Assembly (NCBI RefSeq): GCF_000833575.1
Contig: NZ_CP010827.1
Coordinates: forward strand, 1,306,980-1,370,979
Direction: 5' to 3'
DNA: 64,000 nucleotides
Source: Corynebacterium singulare
Lineage (GTDB): Bacteria > Actinomycetota > Actinomycetes > Mycobacteriales > Mycobacteriaceae
Positions 26,309 through 32,418 of the stretch are shown in pieces. Under the pieces are notes generated by a model. It searched no databases and was not told the origin of the DNA. It saw nothing but the letters and a program-made list of their open reading frames with translations. The translations under genes were made by a program, and so were the position numbers. Every line of letters begins with the position of its first letter. The first letter of the stretch is position 1.

Positions 26309-26503
26309 CTATGCGCGATGTTTTTTAAAATATGACTTCCAGAAACTGTCCTTTGCACGAGTTTTAGGGTAGCGGCTTTCCATGAATTCATCTGTACGGA
26401 GACGTGAAGATTCGGCAGCAGCCAAAAGCGCGGAAACGATCTCGGGATCAACTGACGAAATCTGTACTTTGGGCTTGCGACGCGGTTGAAAACGTGTTGT
26501 CAT
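26309..26503 (-). CDS. Small basic protein, second gene of an orphan pair
   Basis: A 64-residue, very basic protein (RRKPKVQISS, TRAKDSFWKSYFKKHR) with a helical segment (DPEIVSALLAAAESSRLRTDEF) that could be a small DNA- or partner-binding helix pair. Its ATG overlaps the stop of the upstream membrane-protein gene by four bases (ATGA), so the two are translationally coupled and probably functionally linked. The family is unknown. Confidence 0.55.
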   Translation of the reverse strand: MTTRFQPRRKPKVQISSVDPEIVSALLAAAESSRLRTDEFMESRYPKTRAKDSFWKSYFKKHRA

Positions 26504-27135
26504 TTGGATTTCTCCTTTGTCTCGTATTCAATACTATACGGCACAAACCGCAGTTGACCGAGTATGAAGAATGCGGAAAGGAGTCCGATGAGAGACACCA
26601 CCGTCCCAAACACGTGAAACTTTCGATTTTCCTTTGTCTTCAATTCAGACAAGTTGGCGTTTTCTCTGGAGTCGTAATTGCTTGGATTGGCTGATTCCAT
26701 GCGTAGTTGAGCCTCAAGGGCATCTGCGTAATCTCTAGATGCCTGCGCGATTTCTTCCTCCGCTTCAGCGATTTCACGTGAGGTCAAAACACTTCTAATT
26801 AGGCTTGGCGATTGAAGTCGGATAATTGGGTCGCTGGTGAGGGAATTGTCGATTGCCCATTGCAGTTGCTTGTAGTACTCGGCCCGGTCATCTGATTCTT
26901 TCTTCTGCTCAATGGTCTTGAAACCGGAGATAAGTGCAATGGACGCAACAACGGGAGTTAGGCTAGGAAAGACATATTTGCACACCCGCGATAAATAATA
27001 CGGCCACGATAAATCAGAACACCAAGTGAAGTAACTGACAACTATTCCAACAATCAAAATGAAAGCAGAAACGAGCAGAGTGCGTGTAAGTCGCTGAGAC
27101 GGTAATTGGTTTTCAGATCTTAAAAATTTGTGCAT
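26500..27135 (-). CDS. Hypothetical membrane protein with three helices and a coiled coil
   Basis: A 211-residue protein with two N-terminal membrane helices (TLLVSAFILIVGIVVSYF; YVFPSLTPVVASIALISGF), a long cytoplasmic Glu/Ala-rich coiled coil (about 75-165) and a C-terminal helix (VFGTVVSLIGLLSAFFIL). GAGG lies six bases before the ATG at 27135; an ATG two codons upstream is possible. The downstream small basic protein overlaps it. I do not recognise the family; topology suggests a membrane sensor or effector rather than a transporter. Confidence 0.6.
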   Translation of the reverse strand: MHKFLRSENQLPSQRLTRTLLVSAFILIVGIVVSYFTWCSDLSWPYYLSRVCKYVFPSLTPVVASIALISGFKTIEQKKESDDRAEYYKQLQWAIDNSLTSDPIIRLQSPSLIRSVLTSREIAEAEEEIAQASRDYADALEAQLRMESANPSNYDSRENANLSELKTKENRKFHVFGTVVSLIGLLSAFFILGQLRFVPYSIEYETKEKSK

Positions 27136-27300
27136 GGACATCCTCTACTGGGACTTTATTCCTCGGTTTCCGAGTAAGTAACAGAATAGGCATAGTTGAC
27201 AGGCGGGAGTGACGTTGTCGTAATTCTATTTTCCTTACCAGAGTTGGACGGTGCCTAACAAGCGGATGTCTTGACGGGTAAGAGCTATCAACCGCTTGAT

Positions 27301-27425
27301 TGTGGTGCAAGCCCCGAATTTCTGTGGTGCAAGGGTCTCTGTAGGTCAGAGGTTCGGGCTGGTGGGGGAGTTTCGTGAAAGTGCCCACGTTGAGTGGCAA
27401 GCTTTCGAAGCTTGCCACTTTTTCG
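27301..27425 (+). terminator. Strong rho-independent terminator, with two short direct repeats upstream
   Basis: AGTGGCAAGCTT (27393-27404), loop TCG, AAGCTTGCCACT (27408-27419) and a T-run: a perfect 12-bp stem on the plus strand. No gene recognisably ends before it on that strand, so it may insulate the following hydrolase gene or be a remnant of a lost gene. TGTGGTGCAAG occurs twice (27301-27311 and 27323-27333). Apart from these, 27142-27449 contains nothing I can identify. Confidence 0.65.
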
Positions 27426-27449
27426 TTTTTCAGCTTTAGTATCGACGTC

Positions 27450-28013
27450 ATGCACTTTTACATCGTTCATGGATATCAAGCCAGCCCTGAGAGTCACTGG
27501 TTTCCGTGGTTGGAGCACCAGTTGACCGCCGATGGTCACACGGTTCATACCATTGCGCTGCCGGACCCACATGCACCGAAACTGGAGGAGTGGGCAGAAG
27601 CGTTGCGCAGCGATATCGGCCGTCCGGATTCCGATACCTGCATCATCACGCATAGCCTGGGTGGCATCGCGGCGCTGCACTATCTCACGGCATTGGGAGG
27701 CGAGTGGGAACTTCCCGGGCTCTTTATCGTCTCCGGTTTCATTGAGAAGCTCCGCGTCATCCCAGAGCTCGATGACTTCATTGGCCAAGCACACGTTGAC
27801 GTGCCCCGCCTTAAGCCCCACATCGCTCATGCTGAGGTCTTCGTGTCTACAAACGATGTCCTTGTCGAACCAGCCCTCACAGAGCAGCTTGCCGACGTTT
27901 TCTCGGCCCCGCTCACTACTGTTGAGAACGGTGGGCACTTCCTGGAGAGTGACGGCTACATCGAATTTCCGCAGTTGTGGCAGCGCATTGCGCAGTGGCT
28001 GCGCAGTCTATGA
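27450..28013 (+). CDS. RBBP9/YdeN-family alpha/beta hydrolase
   Basis: A 187-residue serine hydrolase: start MHFYIVHGYQASPESHWFPW (the HGYxxxPxxHWFPW oxyanion region of this family), nucleophile elbow THSLGG with the catalytic Ser, acidic residue in STNDVLVEP and catalytic His in GGHFLESDG. No signal peptide, so cytoplasmic. TAGTAT seven bases before the ATG indicates a leaderless promoter. Its 3' end overlaps the convergent regulator gene by six bases. The substrate is unknown for most bacterial members of the family. Confidence 0.88.
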   Translation: MHFYIVHGYQASPESHWFPWLEHQLTADGHTVHTIALPDPHAPKLEEWAEALRSDIGRPDSDTCIITHSLGGIAALHYLTALGGEWELPGLFIVSGFIEKLRVIPELDDFIGQAHVDVPRLKPHIAHAEVFVSTNDVLVEPALTEQLADVFSAPLTTVENGGHFLESDGYIEFPQLWQRIAQWLRSL

Positions 28014-28337
28014 GCCCTCTGTCATGGCTTTAAGCGCCGCAACGTGCTGCGCGTAGGCTTCTGTCCCAGTCTGGGTCAACGCGACCCAGACGGCGTCTTT
28101 CGCGCGCGTGGAGCCATATTGGCGGGTGCGGCTGATATAGCCGCTGTCCTCAAGATGTTTCAACTGCTTGGAAAGCGTATCAGCAGGAAGCTCGGTGAGT
28201 TCTGCAAGCACGGCGTATTTCATCTGCCTGCCATCCGTCGCGCCCGAGTGGAATAGCGTGGCACAGATTTTAAGCCGATTGATGGGGTGGATGACCGGAT
28301 CTAGCTTGGCTGATTGGTGCGTAGACTCCTTAGACAT
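28008..28337 (-). CDS. Winged-helix transcriptional regulator (MarR/ArsR-like)
   Basis: A 109-residue protein with a compact winged helix: NRLKICATLFHSGATDGRQ, then YAVLAELTELPADTLSKQLK as helix-turn-helix and HLEDSGYISRTRQYGSTRAK as the wing. It is of the type paired with small membrane proteins in actinobacteria. Its ATG overlaps the stop of the upstream membrane-protein gene by eight bases, so both are made from one message starting at the palindrome at 28766-28804, which is its probable autoregulatory operator. The signal is unknown. Confidence 0.85.
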   Translation of the reverse strand: MSKESTHQSAKLDPVIHPINRLKICATLFHSGATDGRQMKYAVLAELTELPADTLSKQLKHLEDSGYISRTRQYGSTRAKDAVWVALTQTGTEAYAQHVAALKAMTEGS

Positions 28338-28734
28338 TGACGCCCTTTACGGCGGCATTGCGATTTTCATACAGCCCCCATGCGGTTGCCGCGGAGACAA
28401 CGACGCCGCAGACAACCATCCACGGCCAAGTATCAGGCGTCGGCACGGTGGAGAACATCATGGCACCTCCCAGCAGTACTCGTGACCAAGTCGCGCGATC
28501 ATTACTCGGCCCCATATTGGGATTGACCCGAACGAAGGGGTTTGCAATCTTATCCTTGAGGAGATAACCCAGAACGAACGTCGGTACAAGAACCGCGAGG
28601 CCGTACCACCATGACAGCTTGAATAGCGCGATACCGCCGCCGACGCCAAGCGCCACTATCGCCACGGCCCACCAGCTCTGTTTCCACGTGGTGCGCTTTT
28701 GAACGTCGTGAATGATCTTAAGGTCGTCGCTCAT
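28330..28734 (-). CDS. Small membrane protein, partner of the winged-helix regulator
   Basis: A 134-residue protein with four hydrophobic segments (WWAVAIVALGVGGGIALF, GLAVLVPTFVLGYLL, VLLGGAMMF, WPWMVVCGVVVSAATAWGLY) and a charged N-terminus (MSDDLKIIHDVQKRTTWKQ). GAGGAG is seven bases before the ATG at 28734. First gene of a two-gene operon with the regulator. No transport or enzyme motif; it may be a sensor or stress membrane protein, but that is a guess from the pairing. Confidence 0.8.
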   Translation of the reverse strand: MSDDLKIIHDVQKRTTWKQSWWAVAIVALGVGGGIALFKLSWWYGLAVLVPTFVLGYLLKDKIANPFVRVNPNMGPSNDRATWSRVLLGGAMMFSTVPTPDTWPWMVVCGVVVSAATAWGLYENRNAAVKGVNV

Positions 28735-28765
28735 CGTACTTCTCCTCAACGTCAACTTCCCTGGT

Positions 28766-28804
28766 TTGCAACTAAGGCAAGTGTAACACTTGCCTTAGTT
28801 GCAA
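28766..28804 (-). promoter_or_regulatory. Perfect long palindromic operator with promoter
   Basis: TTGCAACTAAGGCAAGTG, spacer TAA, then its exact complement: 18-bp arms, 39 bp in total, about 30 bases before the membrane-protein/regulator operon. On the minus strand TTGGAC (28810-28815 region) and TTACAC inside the palindrome form a plausible -35/-10. Further partial copies (TTGCCAAG, TGCAAG) lie just upstream at 28813-28829. This size and symmetry fits two dimers, or one tight dimer, of the downstream winged-helix protein. Confidence 0.7.
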
Positions 28805-29050
28805 GTCCAATGCTTGCCAAGTATGCAAGTGAGGGACTGTGCATAGAGGGGATGTAGCTACGCATGGGGTCTAACGGGGCTGGTGGTCTGTTGCTACCCC
28901 ATACCGGGACGCATCACAGCCGTGGTTCGCAGGGTGCGACTAGGCATACCAGGGGGTAAACCGGTGTCCAATTGGTCTAAGTGCTTCCGGTGTGCCTTGG
29001 GGAGGCTTACACTGCAGGTACAACACATTCCCGGCAAGAAAGGAGAGCGG

Positions 29051-29104
29051 ATGGCGGAAGTAGATAATCATCACTATCGCCGACGCGACTCTAGCAGACG
29101 GTAA
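29051..29104 (+). CDS. Possible 17-residue ORF with its own promoter and ribosome site
   Basis: MAEVDNHHYRRRDSSRR is preceded by GAAAGGAGAG ending three bases before the ATG, and by TTGGGG-N16-TACAAC at 28997-29024. It could be a leader peptide or the stump of a gene truncated at the island edge. Around it, 28805-29432 shows no other gene: 29105-29372 appears to be non-coding or decayed sequence. Evidence is only the expression signals. Confidence 0.3.
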   Translation: MAEVDNHHYRRRDSSRR

Positions 29105-29372
29105 TGGGCGGCACTGCCATAATCCATAACTTCTTAAAGCCGACACTCGAGCGAAGTAGGAGCCTTGCACCACATGCTGTTAGCGCACGCGTCCTCCCGA
29201 ACCTCCAGCGATGCGCACGAGCATTCCGGCCCCAGCTGCCCACGGCACGCCCGCGGAATAACCACTGATTCGATCCGCCCAGGGTCTTAGAGAATGCTAG
29301 CTGGCATCGCAGCCGCAACAGGGCGACGAGGCTCGGGATTTTATCTTTGTAAAGGTGCTTTTAGCTGCCGAT

Positions 29373-29400
29373 TTGTGCAAACTTTCGGGGATCCTATAGT
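29373..29400 (+). promoter_or_regulatory. Promoter of second tRNA-Glu
   Basis: TTGTGC at 29373-29378, 16 bases, TATAGT at 29395-29400, ending 32 bases before the tRNA. It resembles the promoter of the tRNA-Gln/tRNA-Glu pair at 12075-12103 (TTGTGT/TATAGT), although the surrounding sequence differs. Confidence 0.6.
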
Positions 29401-29432
29401 GTTTAGCAAGTCCGCAACGGACAGCTAAACGA

Positions 29433-29505
29433 GCCCCGTTCGTCTAGCGGCCTAGGACGCCGGCCTCTCACGCCGGTAACACGGGTTCAAATCCCGTACG
29501 GGGTA
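29433..29505 (+). tRNA. tRNA-Glu (CTC anticodon), second copy
   Basis: Identical over all 73 bases to 12289-12361, plus the following C. It has its own promoter upstream and a strong terminator downstream, so it is an independent, functional-looking gene rather than a partial attachment-site copy. Identity ends abruptly at both ends of the tRNA. Confidence 0.96.
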
Positions 29506-29510
29506 CAAGA

Positions 29511-29551
29511 AACGCGCTAAGCCACAATCATGGCTTAGCGCGTTGTTGTTT
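29511..29551 (+). terminator. Rho-independent terminator after tRNA-Glu
   Basis: AACGCGCTAAGCCA (29511-29524), loop CAATCA, TGGCTTAGCGCGTT (29531-29544) and GTTGTTT: a perfect 14-bp stem followed by a T-rich tail. Confidence 0.85.
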
Positions 29552-29592
29552 CCGGTGAATATTGTGCTGAGCACACCCACCTTTTCGGGCTT

Positions 29593-30357
29593 CTACACAA
29601 TCATAACCTCGGCGTTGTTACCGCCGGTGCAGCGGATAATCTCGCGGTCGTCGGTCTTGCAGGCGAGGTTGTAGGTTTGTTGGGTTACCGGACTAGTGAC
29701 GGAGATCTGCGGGGGAACATACCCACGCAGGTCTTCCAGAGAGCTGATGGTCAGCCCCATGAGGTGGCCAGCGGTCGAGCGGGCAAAGTCGCAGCTGGTA
29801 TTCGGGCCGGCAAGGACGTAGGTGATGTTGTAGCCATCACCTGTCTGGCACACCGTGGCGGGGGTGCCGAACGCATCGACCTTGGCGCCGTTGATCTGGT
29901 TCGCAGGAAGCTGTTCGTGTATGTGGTTGATGGAACCAATACGTGCGGATTCTATAGTCTTCCTGCTTCCAAGTGGGGTGACGTACTGTCCAGGCTCTAC
30001 TCCCTGAAGGTGGGGAGGCGTGGACTGCGGGGCTTGCTGTTGCGCGGCCTGCTGCTCTTGGGCTCCCTGCGGCTGAGCGCTCTGGGGCTGGGCACCGGCT
30101 TGTCCTTCTGGGGCGGGGCCGGCAGGAATGGTGGGCTCGGGGCCCGCGGGTACGTCGACGTGGGCATCGTCGTTAAGCGGTTTAAAGGCCGGGTAGGTGT
30201 TCTTGAATGATGGCTCTTTCGCCTCGGAGGTGGCCGGGGCGGCGGTCTCGGTGTTGGTGGAAGAGGAGCAGCCAGTTGCGAGGAGGCCCGCGGTGGCTAC
30301 GGCGGTCAAGGCCGTGAGGAATCGGCGTGCGGAGGAAGGGGTCTGTGAGGAAGTCAT
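29593..30357 (-). CDS. Conserved lipoprotein with Gln/Pro/Ala-rich linker
   Basis: A 254-residue protein: signal peptide with lipobox LLATGC, a disordered Gln/Pro/Ala linker (about 65-120, including QPQSAQPQGAQEQQAAQQQA), then a C-terminal domain with four Cys (TVCQTGDGYNITYVL, NTSCDFARSTAGHL, LACKTDDREIIRC), likely forming disulfides outside the cell. No enzymatic motif is recognised. It is monocistronic, on the strand opposite the tRNA. The Cys-containing C-terminal domain recalls small actinobacterial secreted ligand-binding domains, but I cannot name it. Confidence 0.78.
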   Translation of the reverse strand: MTSSQTPSSARRFLTALTAVATAGLLATGCSSSTNTETAAPATSEAKEPSFKNTYPAFKPLNDDAHVDVPAGPEPTIPAGPAPEGQAGAQPQSAQPQGAQEQQAAQQQAPQSTPPHLQGVEPGQYVTPLGSRKTIESARIGSINHIHEQLPANQINGAKVDAFGTPATVCQTGDGYNITYVLAGPNTSCDFARSTAGHLMGLTISSLEDLRGYVPPQISVTSPVTQQTYNLACKTDDREIIRCTGGNNAEVMIV

Positions 30358-30462
30358 AGCCCCACACTAACGCCTGCCTAGCTATATGGTGTGGGAAAAC
30401 GGGGAACGCTGCCCTGCTCAGTGGAGTGCTGTAGCTGGGCAGCGCGTCGAGGCGACTGGGAT

Positions 30463-30753
30463 TTAGTGATCGTCCCAGTGGCCGTCGTGTGCAGCGTGGC
30501 GGTGGCCATCGTGCAGGTAGTCAACGTGATCGCCGTGCGGGATAGCGACGTGACCACAGCCCTCACCGTGCTCGTGGTCGTGGTCCTCGTGAACGTGATG
30601 CTCGGAGGGCTCGCATTCATCCCAGTGGCCCTCGTGCTCGCGGTGGATGTGGCCATCGTGGGAGTAGTCGGTGTGGTCGCCGTGCTGGAAAGCGACGTGA
30701 CCGCAACCCTCGCCGTGGGTGTGGGTGTGCTCGTCATGAATGGTGTGGCTCAT
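30463..30753 (-). CDS. His-rich metal-binding small protein, internally duplicated
   Basis: A 96-residue protein, about one quarter histidine, with an internal tandem repeat: HTHGEGCGHVAFQHGDHTDY then SHDGHIHREHEGHW in the first half and HEHGEGCGHVAIPHGDHVDY then LHDGHRHAAHDGHW in the second. Each half has one Cys (GEGCGH). There is no signal peptide, so it is presumably a cytoplasmic zinc/nickel/copper buffer. AGGAG lies close upstream of the ATG. It is divergent from the secreted protease gene across a region with four TTTTCAAT-like repeats. Small His-rich proteins like this are common in actinobacteria; the metal is unknown. Confidence 0.82.
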   Translation of the reverse strand: MSHTIHDEHTHTHGEGCGHVAFQHGDHTDYSHDGHIHREHEGHWDECEPSEHHVHEDHDHEHGEGCGHVAIPHGDHVDYLHDGHRHAAHDGHWDDH

Positions 30754-30777
30754 GGCTCCTCCTTAGGGAGTTCGAGT

Positions 30778-30824
30778 GTTTTCAATCTGTTTTCATTTAA
30801 TCCTATTTTCAATACGGTTTCAAT
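30778..30824. promoter_or_regulatory. Two pairs of 11-bp-spaced direct repeats in a divergent promoter
   Basis: TTTTCAAT (30779), TTTTCATT (30790), TTTTCAAT (30806) and GTTTCAAT (30817): four 8-bp repeats, with 3-bp gaps within each pair and an 8-bp gap between pairs. Direct repeats with an 11-bp period are the binding pattern of OmpR/PhoP-type response regulators. The array lies between the His-rich gene and the protease gene; TACAGT at 30835-30840 before the protease ATG gives a leaderless promoter. The regulator is not in the window. Confidence 0.5.
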
Positions 30825-30847
30825 AGCGGGGGTGCTACAGTAAGTGC

Positions 30848-31675
30848 ATGACAACGAGACTGACGAGCCGGTTCCTGGCTGCCGCTGGGTCTTGCGCACT
30901 AGCCTTGGGTATCGCCGCCGCGCCTGTCGCTGCGGAAACTACCGTCCAGCTCACGCAAGGGCAGAAGATCATTACGTCTGACGGTGCAGAATGCAGCGTT
31001 GGCTACGTAGAGTCCACTCGCGCATGGACCTCGGCGCACTGTGCTCTCGATGGCGGGCAGGTGTATACCGATTCTGGGCAACACGTGGGAACCCTGCGAT
31101 GGTTTAGCCCCTCGGGCGCCGCTAGCCACGACCTTGCCTACATTCAGTTTGCAGCTGGTACCTCCTCCGGCGGCAACCCGCTGACCGGTGACGGCATGGC
31201 GCCCCCTCCTGGCGAGGGCGCCACTGTGTGTATGGACGGCCGCTACGCGGGGCGGCAGTGCGGACCGACCGTTCGCGGTCCTGGAGTTTTTCCGGGAATG
31301 CACTATGCTTCAGGCTTTTCCTTGTCCCCAGGGGATAGCGGTGGTCCCGTCTCCCTAGAAGGGCATGCTGGAGTGGTGGGTATTTATCAGGGTATTACTG
31401 AGGCAAACCGCAATGGTCGCAAGGTAATCTTCTCGAACTATGCGCGCATGCCCTACGCCGATGAGTTGGAGCGACTGCCTCATCAGGGCTTTGTGCCGCG
31501 CCGTCCGAAGCGCGAACCGGCCAACCTTGTCCGTGTTGTGCAGGAGAGGGCGGAGGCGTTCTCTTCTACGAGTAGTAAGGGTCCTGAGGGGCTGCGCGGG
31601 CTTATTTTCTCTATCGGCCTAGGGGTTGTAGCGTCCCGGTTGCCGCTGCTTCCCTCTTTGAGCTCCCCGTCCTAA
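30848..31675 (+). CDS. Secreted trypsin-like serine protease
   Basis: A 275-residue S1-family protease: signal peptide (ending APVAAETT), catalytic His in TSAHCAL, Asp in SHDLAYIQF and Ser in LSPGDSGGPVSL, with Cys pairs around the His and near the specificity pocket. A hydrophobic C-terminal segment (LIFSIGLGVVASRLPLLPSL) may anchor it. Its end overlaps the convergent IclR gene by four bases. A trypsin-like gene next to the leu regulator is known to me in other corynebacteria. Its substrate is unknown. Confidence 0.9.
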   Translation: MTTRLTSRFLAAAGSCALALGIAAAPVAAETTVQLTQGQKIITSDGAECSVGYVESTRAWTSAHCALDGGQVYTDSGQHVGTLRWFSPSGAASHDLAYIQFAAGTSSGGNPLTGDGMAPPPGEGATVCMDGRYAGRQCGPTVRGPGVFPGMHYASGFSLSPGDSGGPVSLEGHAGVVGIYQGITEANRNGRKVIFSNYARMPYADELERLPHQGFVPRRPKREPANLVRVVQERAEAFSSTSSKGPEGLRGLIFSIGLGVVASRLPLLPSLSSPS

Positions 31676-32370
31676 GTCGCGTCGTGAGCTAGAGCGTTGC
31701 TGAGCCGCTGTGCGGCGTCGAGAAGCATCGGTGCAAACTTCTCCGCAGGAGACGGGCGGAAACGTTCTGCTGAGCCGGACACTGAGAGCACAGCGATGAG
31801 GGTGCCCGTACCTTCAAATACAGGGGCAGAAATGGATGCGAGGTTGGATTCGCGCTCCTCAATTGATTCGGAATAGCCATTCTCGCGCGCGAGAGTCACA
31901 TCCTGCTCGCTAAACAGGGCGTCGGGAACGTGGACATCCGCAAAAGCGGCGAAAATACGTGCGGCGGAACCTGACGTTAGGGGTAGTTGGCGGCCCACCG
32001 GCACGACGTTGTGCAGTCCAAATTCCGGCTCACGGGTGGCAATGCACGTGCGTGTCGTGCCGGAGAGCTCATAGAGCTGAACAGACTCACCGGTGGCTGC
32101 AAGAAGCTCCTCCATGATGGGCCCGGCGGTCTCGATAATGCGATCGCGGTTGCCCGGTAGGGCTGGGCCAGCGCCCCATTTCCCGTCGGGGGTGCGGGTC
32201 AAAATGCGATGTGCTTCGAGTGCTGTCGCGAGCCGGTGGGCTGTTGCCCGTGGTAAACCAGTAGTCTCGCAGAGCTCATTGAGTGTGGACGGCCGGTTGG
32301 TCGCGGCCATCATGATGGCGACTGCGCGATCCAATACCTTTATTCCTGATACTGCGCTATACTCTCCCAT
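31672..32370 (-). CDS. ltbR: IclR-family regulator, LtbR-like (leucine/tryptophan biosynthesis)
   Basis: A 232-residue protein: N-terminal winged helix (LDRAVAIMMAATNRPSTLNE, LCETTGLPRATAHRLATALE) and C-terminal IclR effector domain (GESVQLYELSGTTRTCIATR, PLTSGSAARIFAAF, NLASISAPVFEG, AVLSVSGSAERF). Divergent from leuCD, the position of ltbR (cg1486) in C. glutamicum, whose product represses leuB, leuCD and trp genes. The ATG at 32370 lies just downstream of TTATAT, so it is probably leaderless. Assignment rests on family plus synteny. Confidence 0.88.
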   Translation of the reverse strand: MGEYSAVSGIKVLDRAVAIMMAATNRPSTLNELCETTGLPRATAHRLATALEAHRILTRTPDGKWGAGPALPGNRDRIIETAGPIMEELLAATGESVQLYELSGTTRTCIATREPEFGLHNVVPVGRQLPLTSGSAARIFAAFADVHVPDALFSEQDVTLARENGYSESIEERESNLASISAPVFEGTGTLIAVLSVSGSAERFRPSPAEKFAPMLLDAAQRLSNALAHDAT

Positions 32371-32374
32371 ATAA

Positions 32375-32405
32375 TGAAATCTACGTCCCATTAATTGAGA
32401 TTTCA
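32375..32405. promoter_or_regulatory. Inverted repeat in the ltbR-leuC intergenic region
   Basis: TGAAATCT (32375-32382) and AGATTTCA (32398-32405) are perfectly complementary 8-bp arms 15 bases apart, filling most of the short space between the divergent starts. It contains TCCCATTAATTGAG, reminiscent of the LtbR box of C. glutamicum (a TGAGACAG-like motif). Probably the shared operator for ltbR and leuCD. Confidence 0.55.
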
Positions 32406-32418
32406 AGTGGAGAGGCTT

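Larger units (their letters stand above)
12362..29432. other. Accessory region between two identical tRNA-Glu genes (putative island)
   Basis: The interval lies between full-length identical tRNA-Glu genes. It splits into a high-GC left half (to about 21.7 kb) with corynebacterial core-type genes and a lower-GC right half with decayed and orphan genes. The left half ends in a truncated HAD gene and the adjacent methyltransferase gene is broken, both signs of recombination. Neighbouring core genes outside (gltX on the left; protease-IclR-leuCD on the right) would be nearly contiguous without it. No integrase or transposase is recognisable inside, so the mechanism of entry is unknown. Confidence 0.55.

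Noticed and set aside
27301..27333. Two TGTGGTGCAAG repeats as an attachment site
   Set aside because: Only two copies 22 bases apart, no recombinase gene nearby, and no matching copy at the island edges.
28766..28804. Palindrome as a DtxR iron box
   Set aside because: The iron box consensus is TTAGGTTAGSCTAACCTAA-like; this repeat has TAAGGCAAG arms and a TAA centre, and the adjacent regulator is a better partner.
28766..28804. Palindrome as a terminator
   Set aside because: It lies upstream of an operon with a promoter overlapping it and has no T-run after either arm.
12362..29432. Prophage or integrative conjugative element
   Set aside because: No integrase, relaxase, capsid, terminase or conjugation genes can be recognised, and half of the content is core metabolism.
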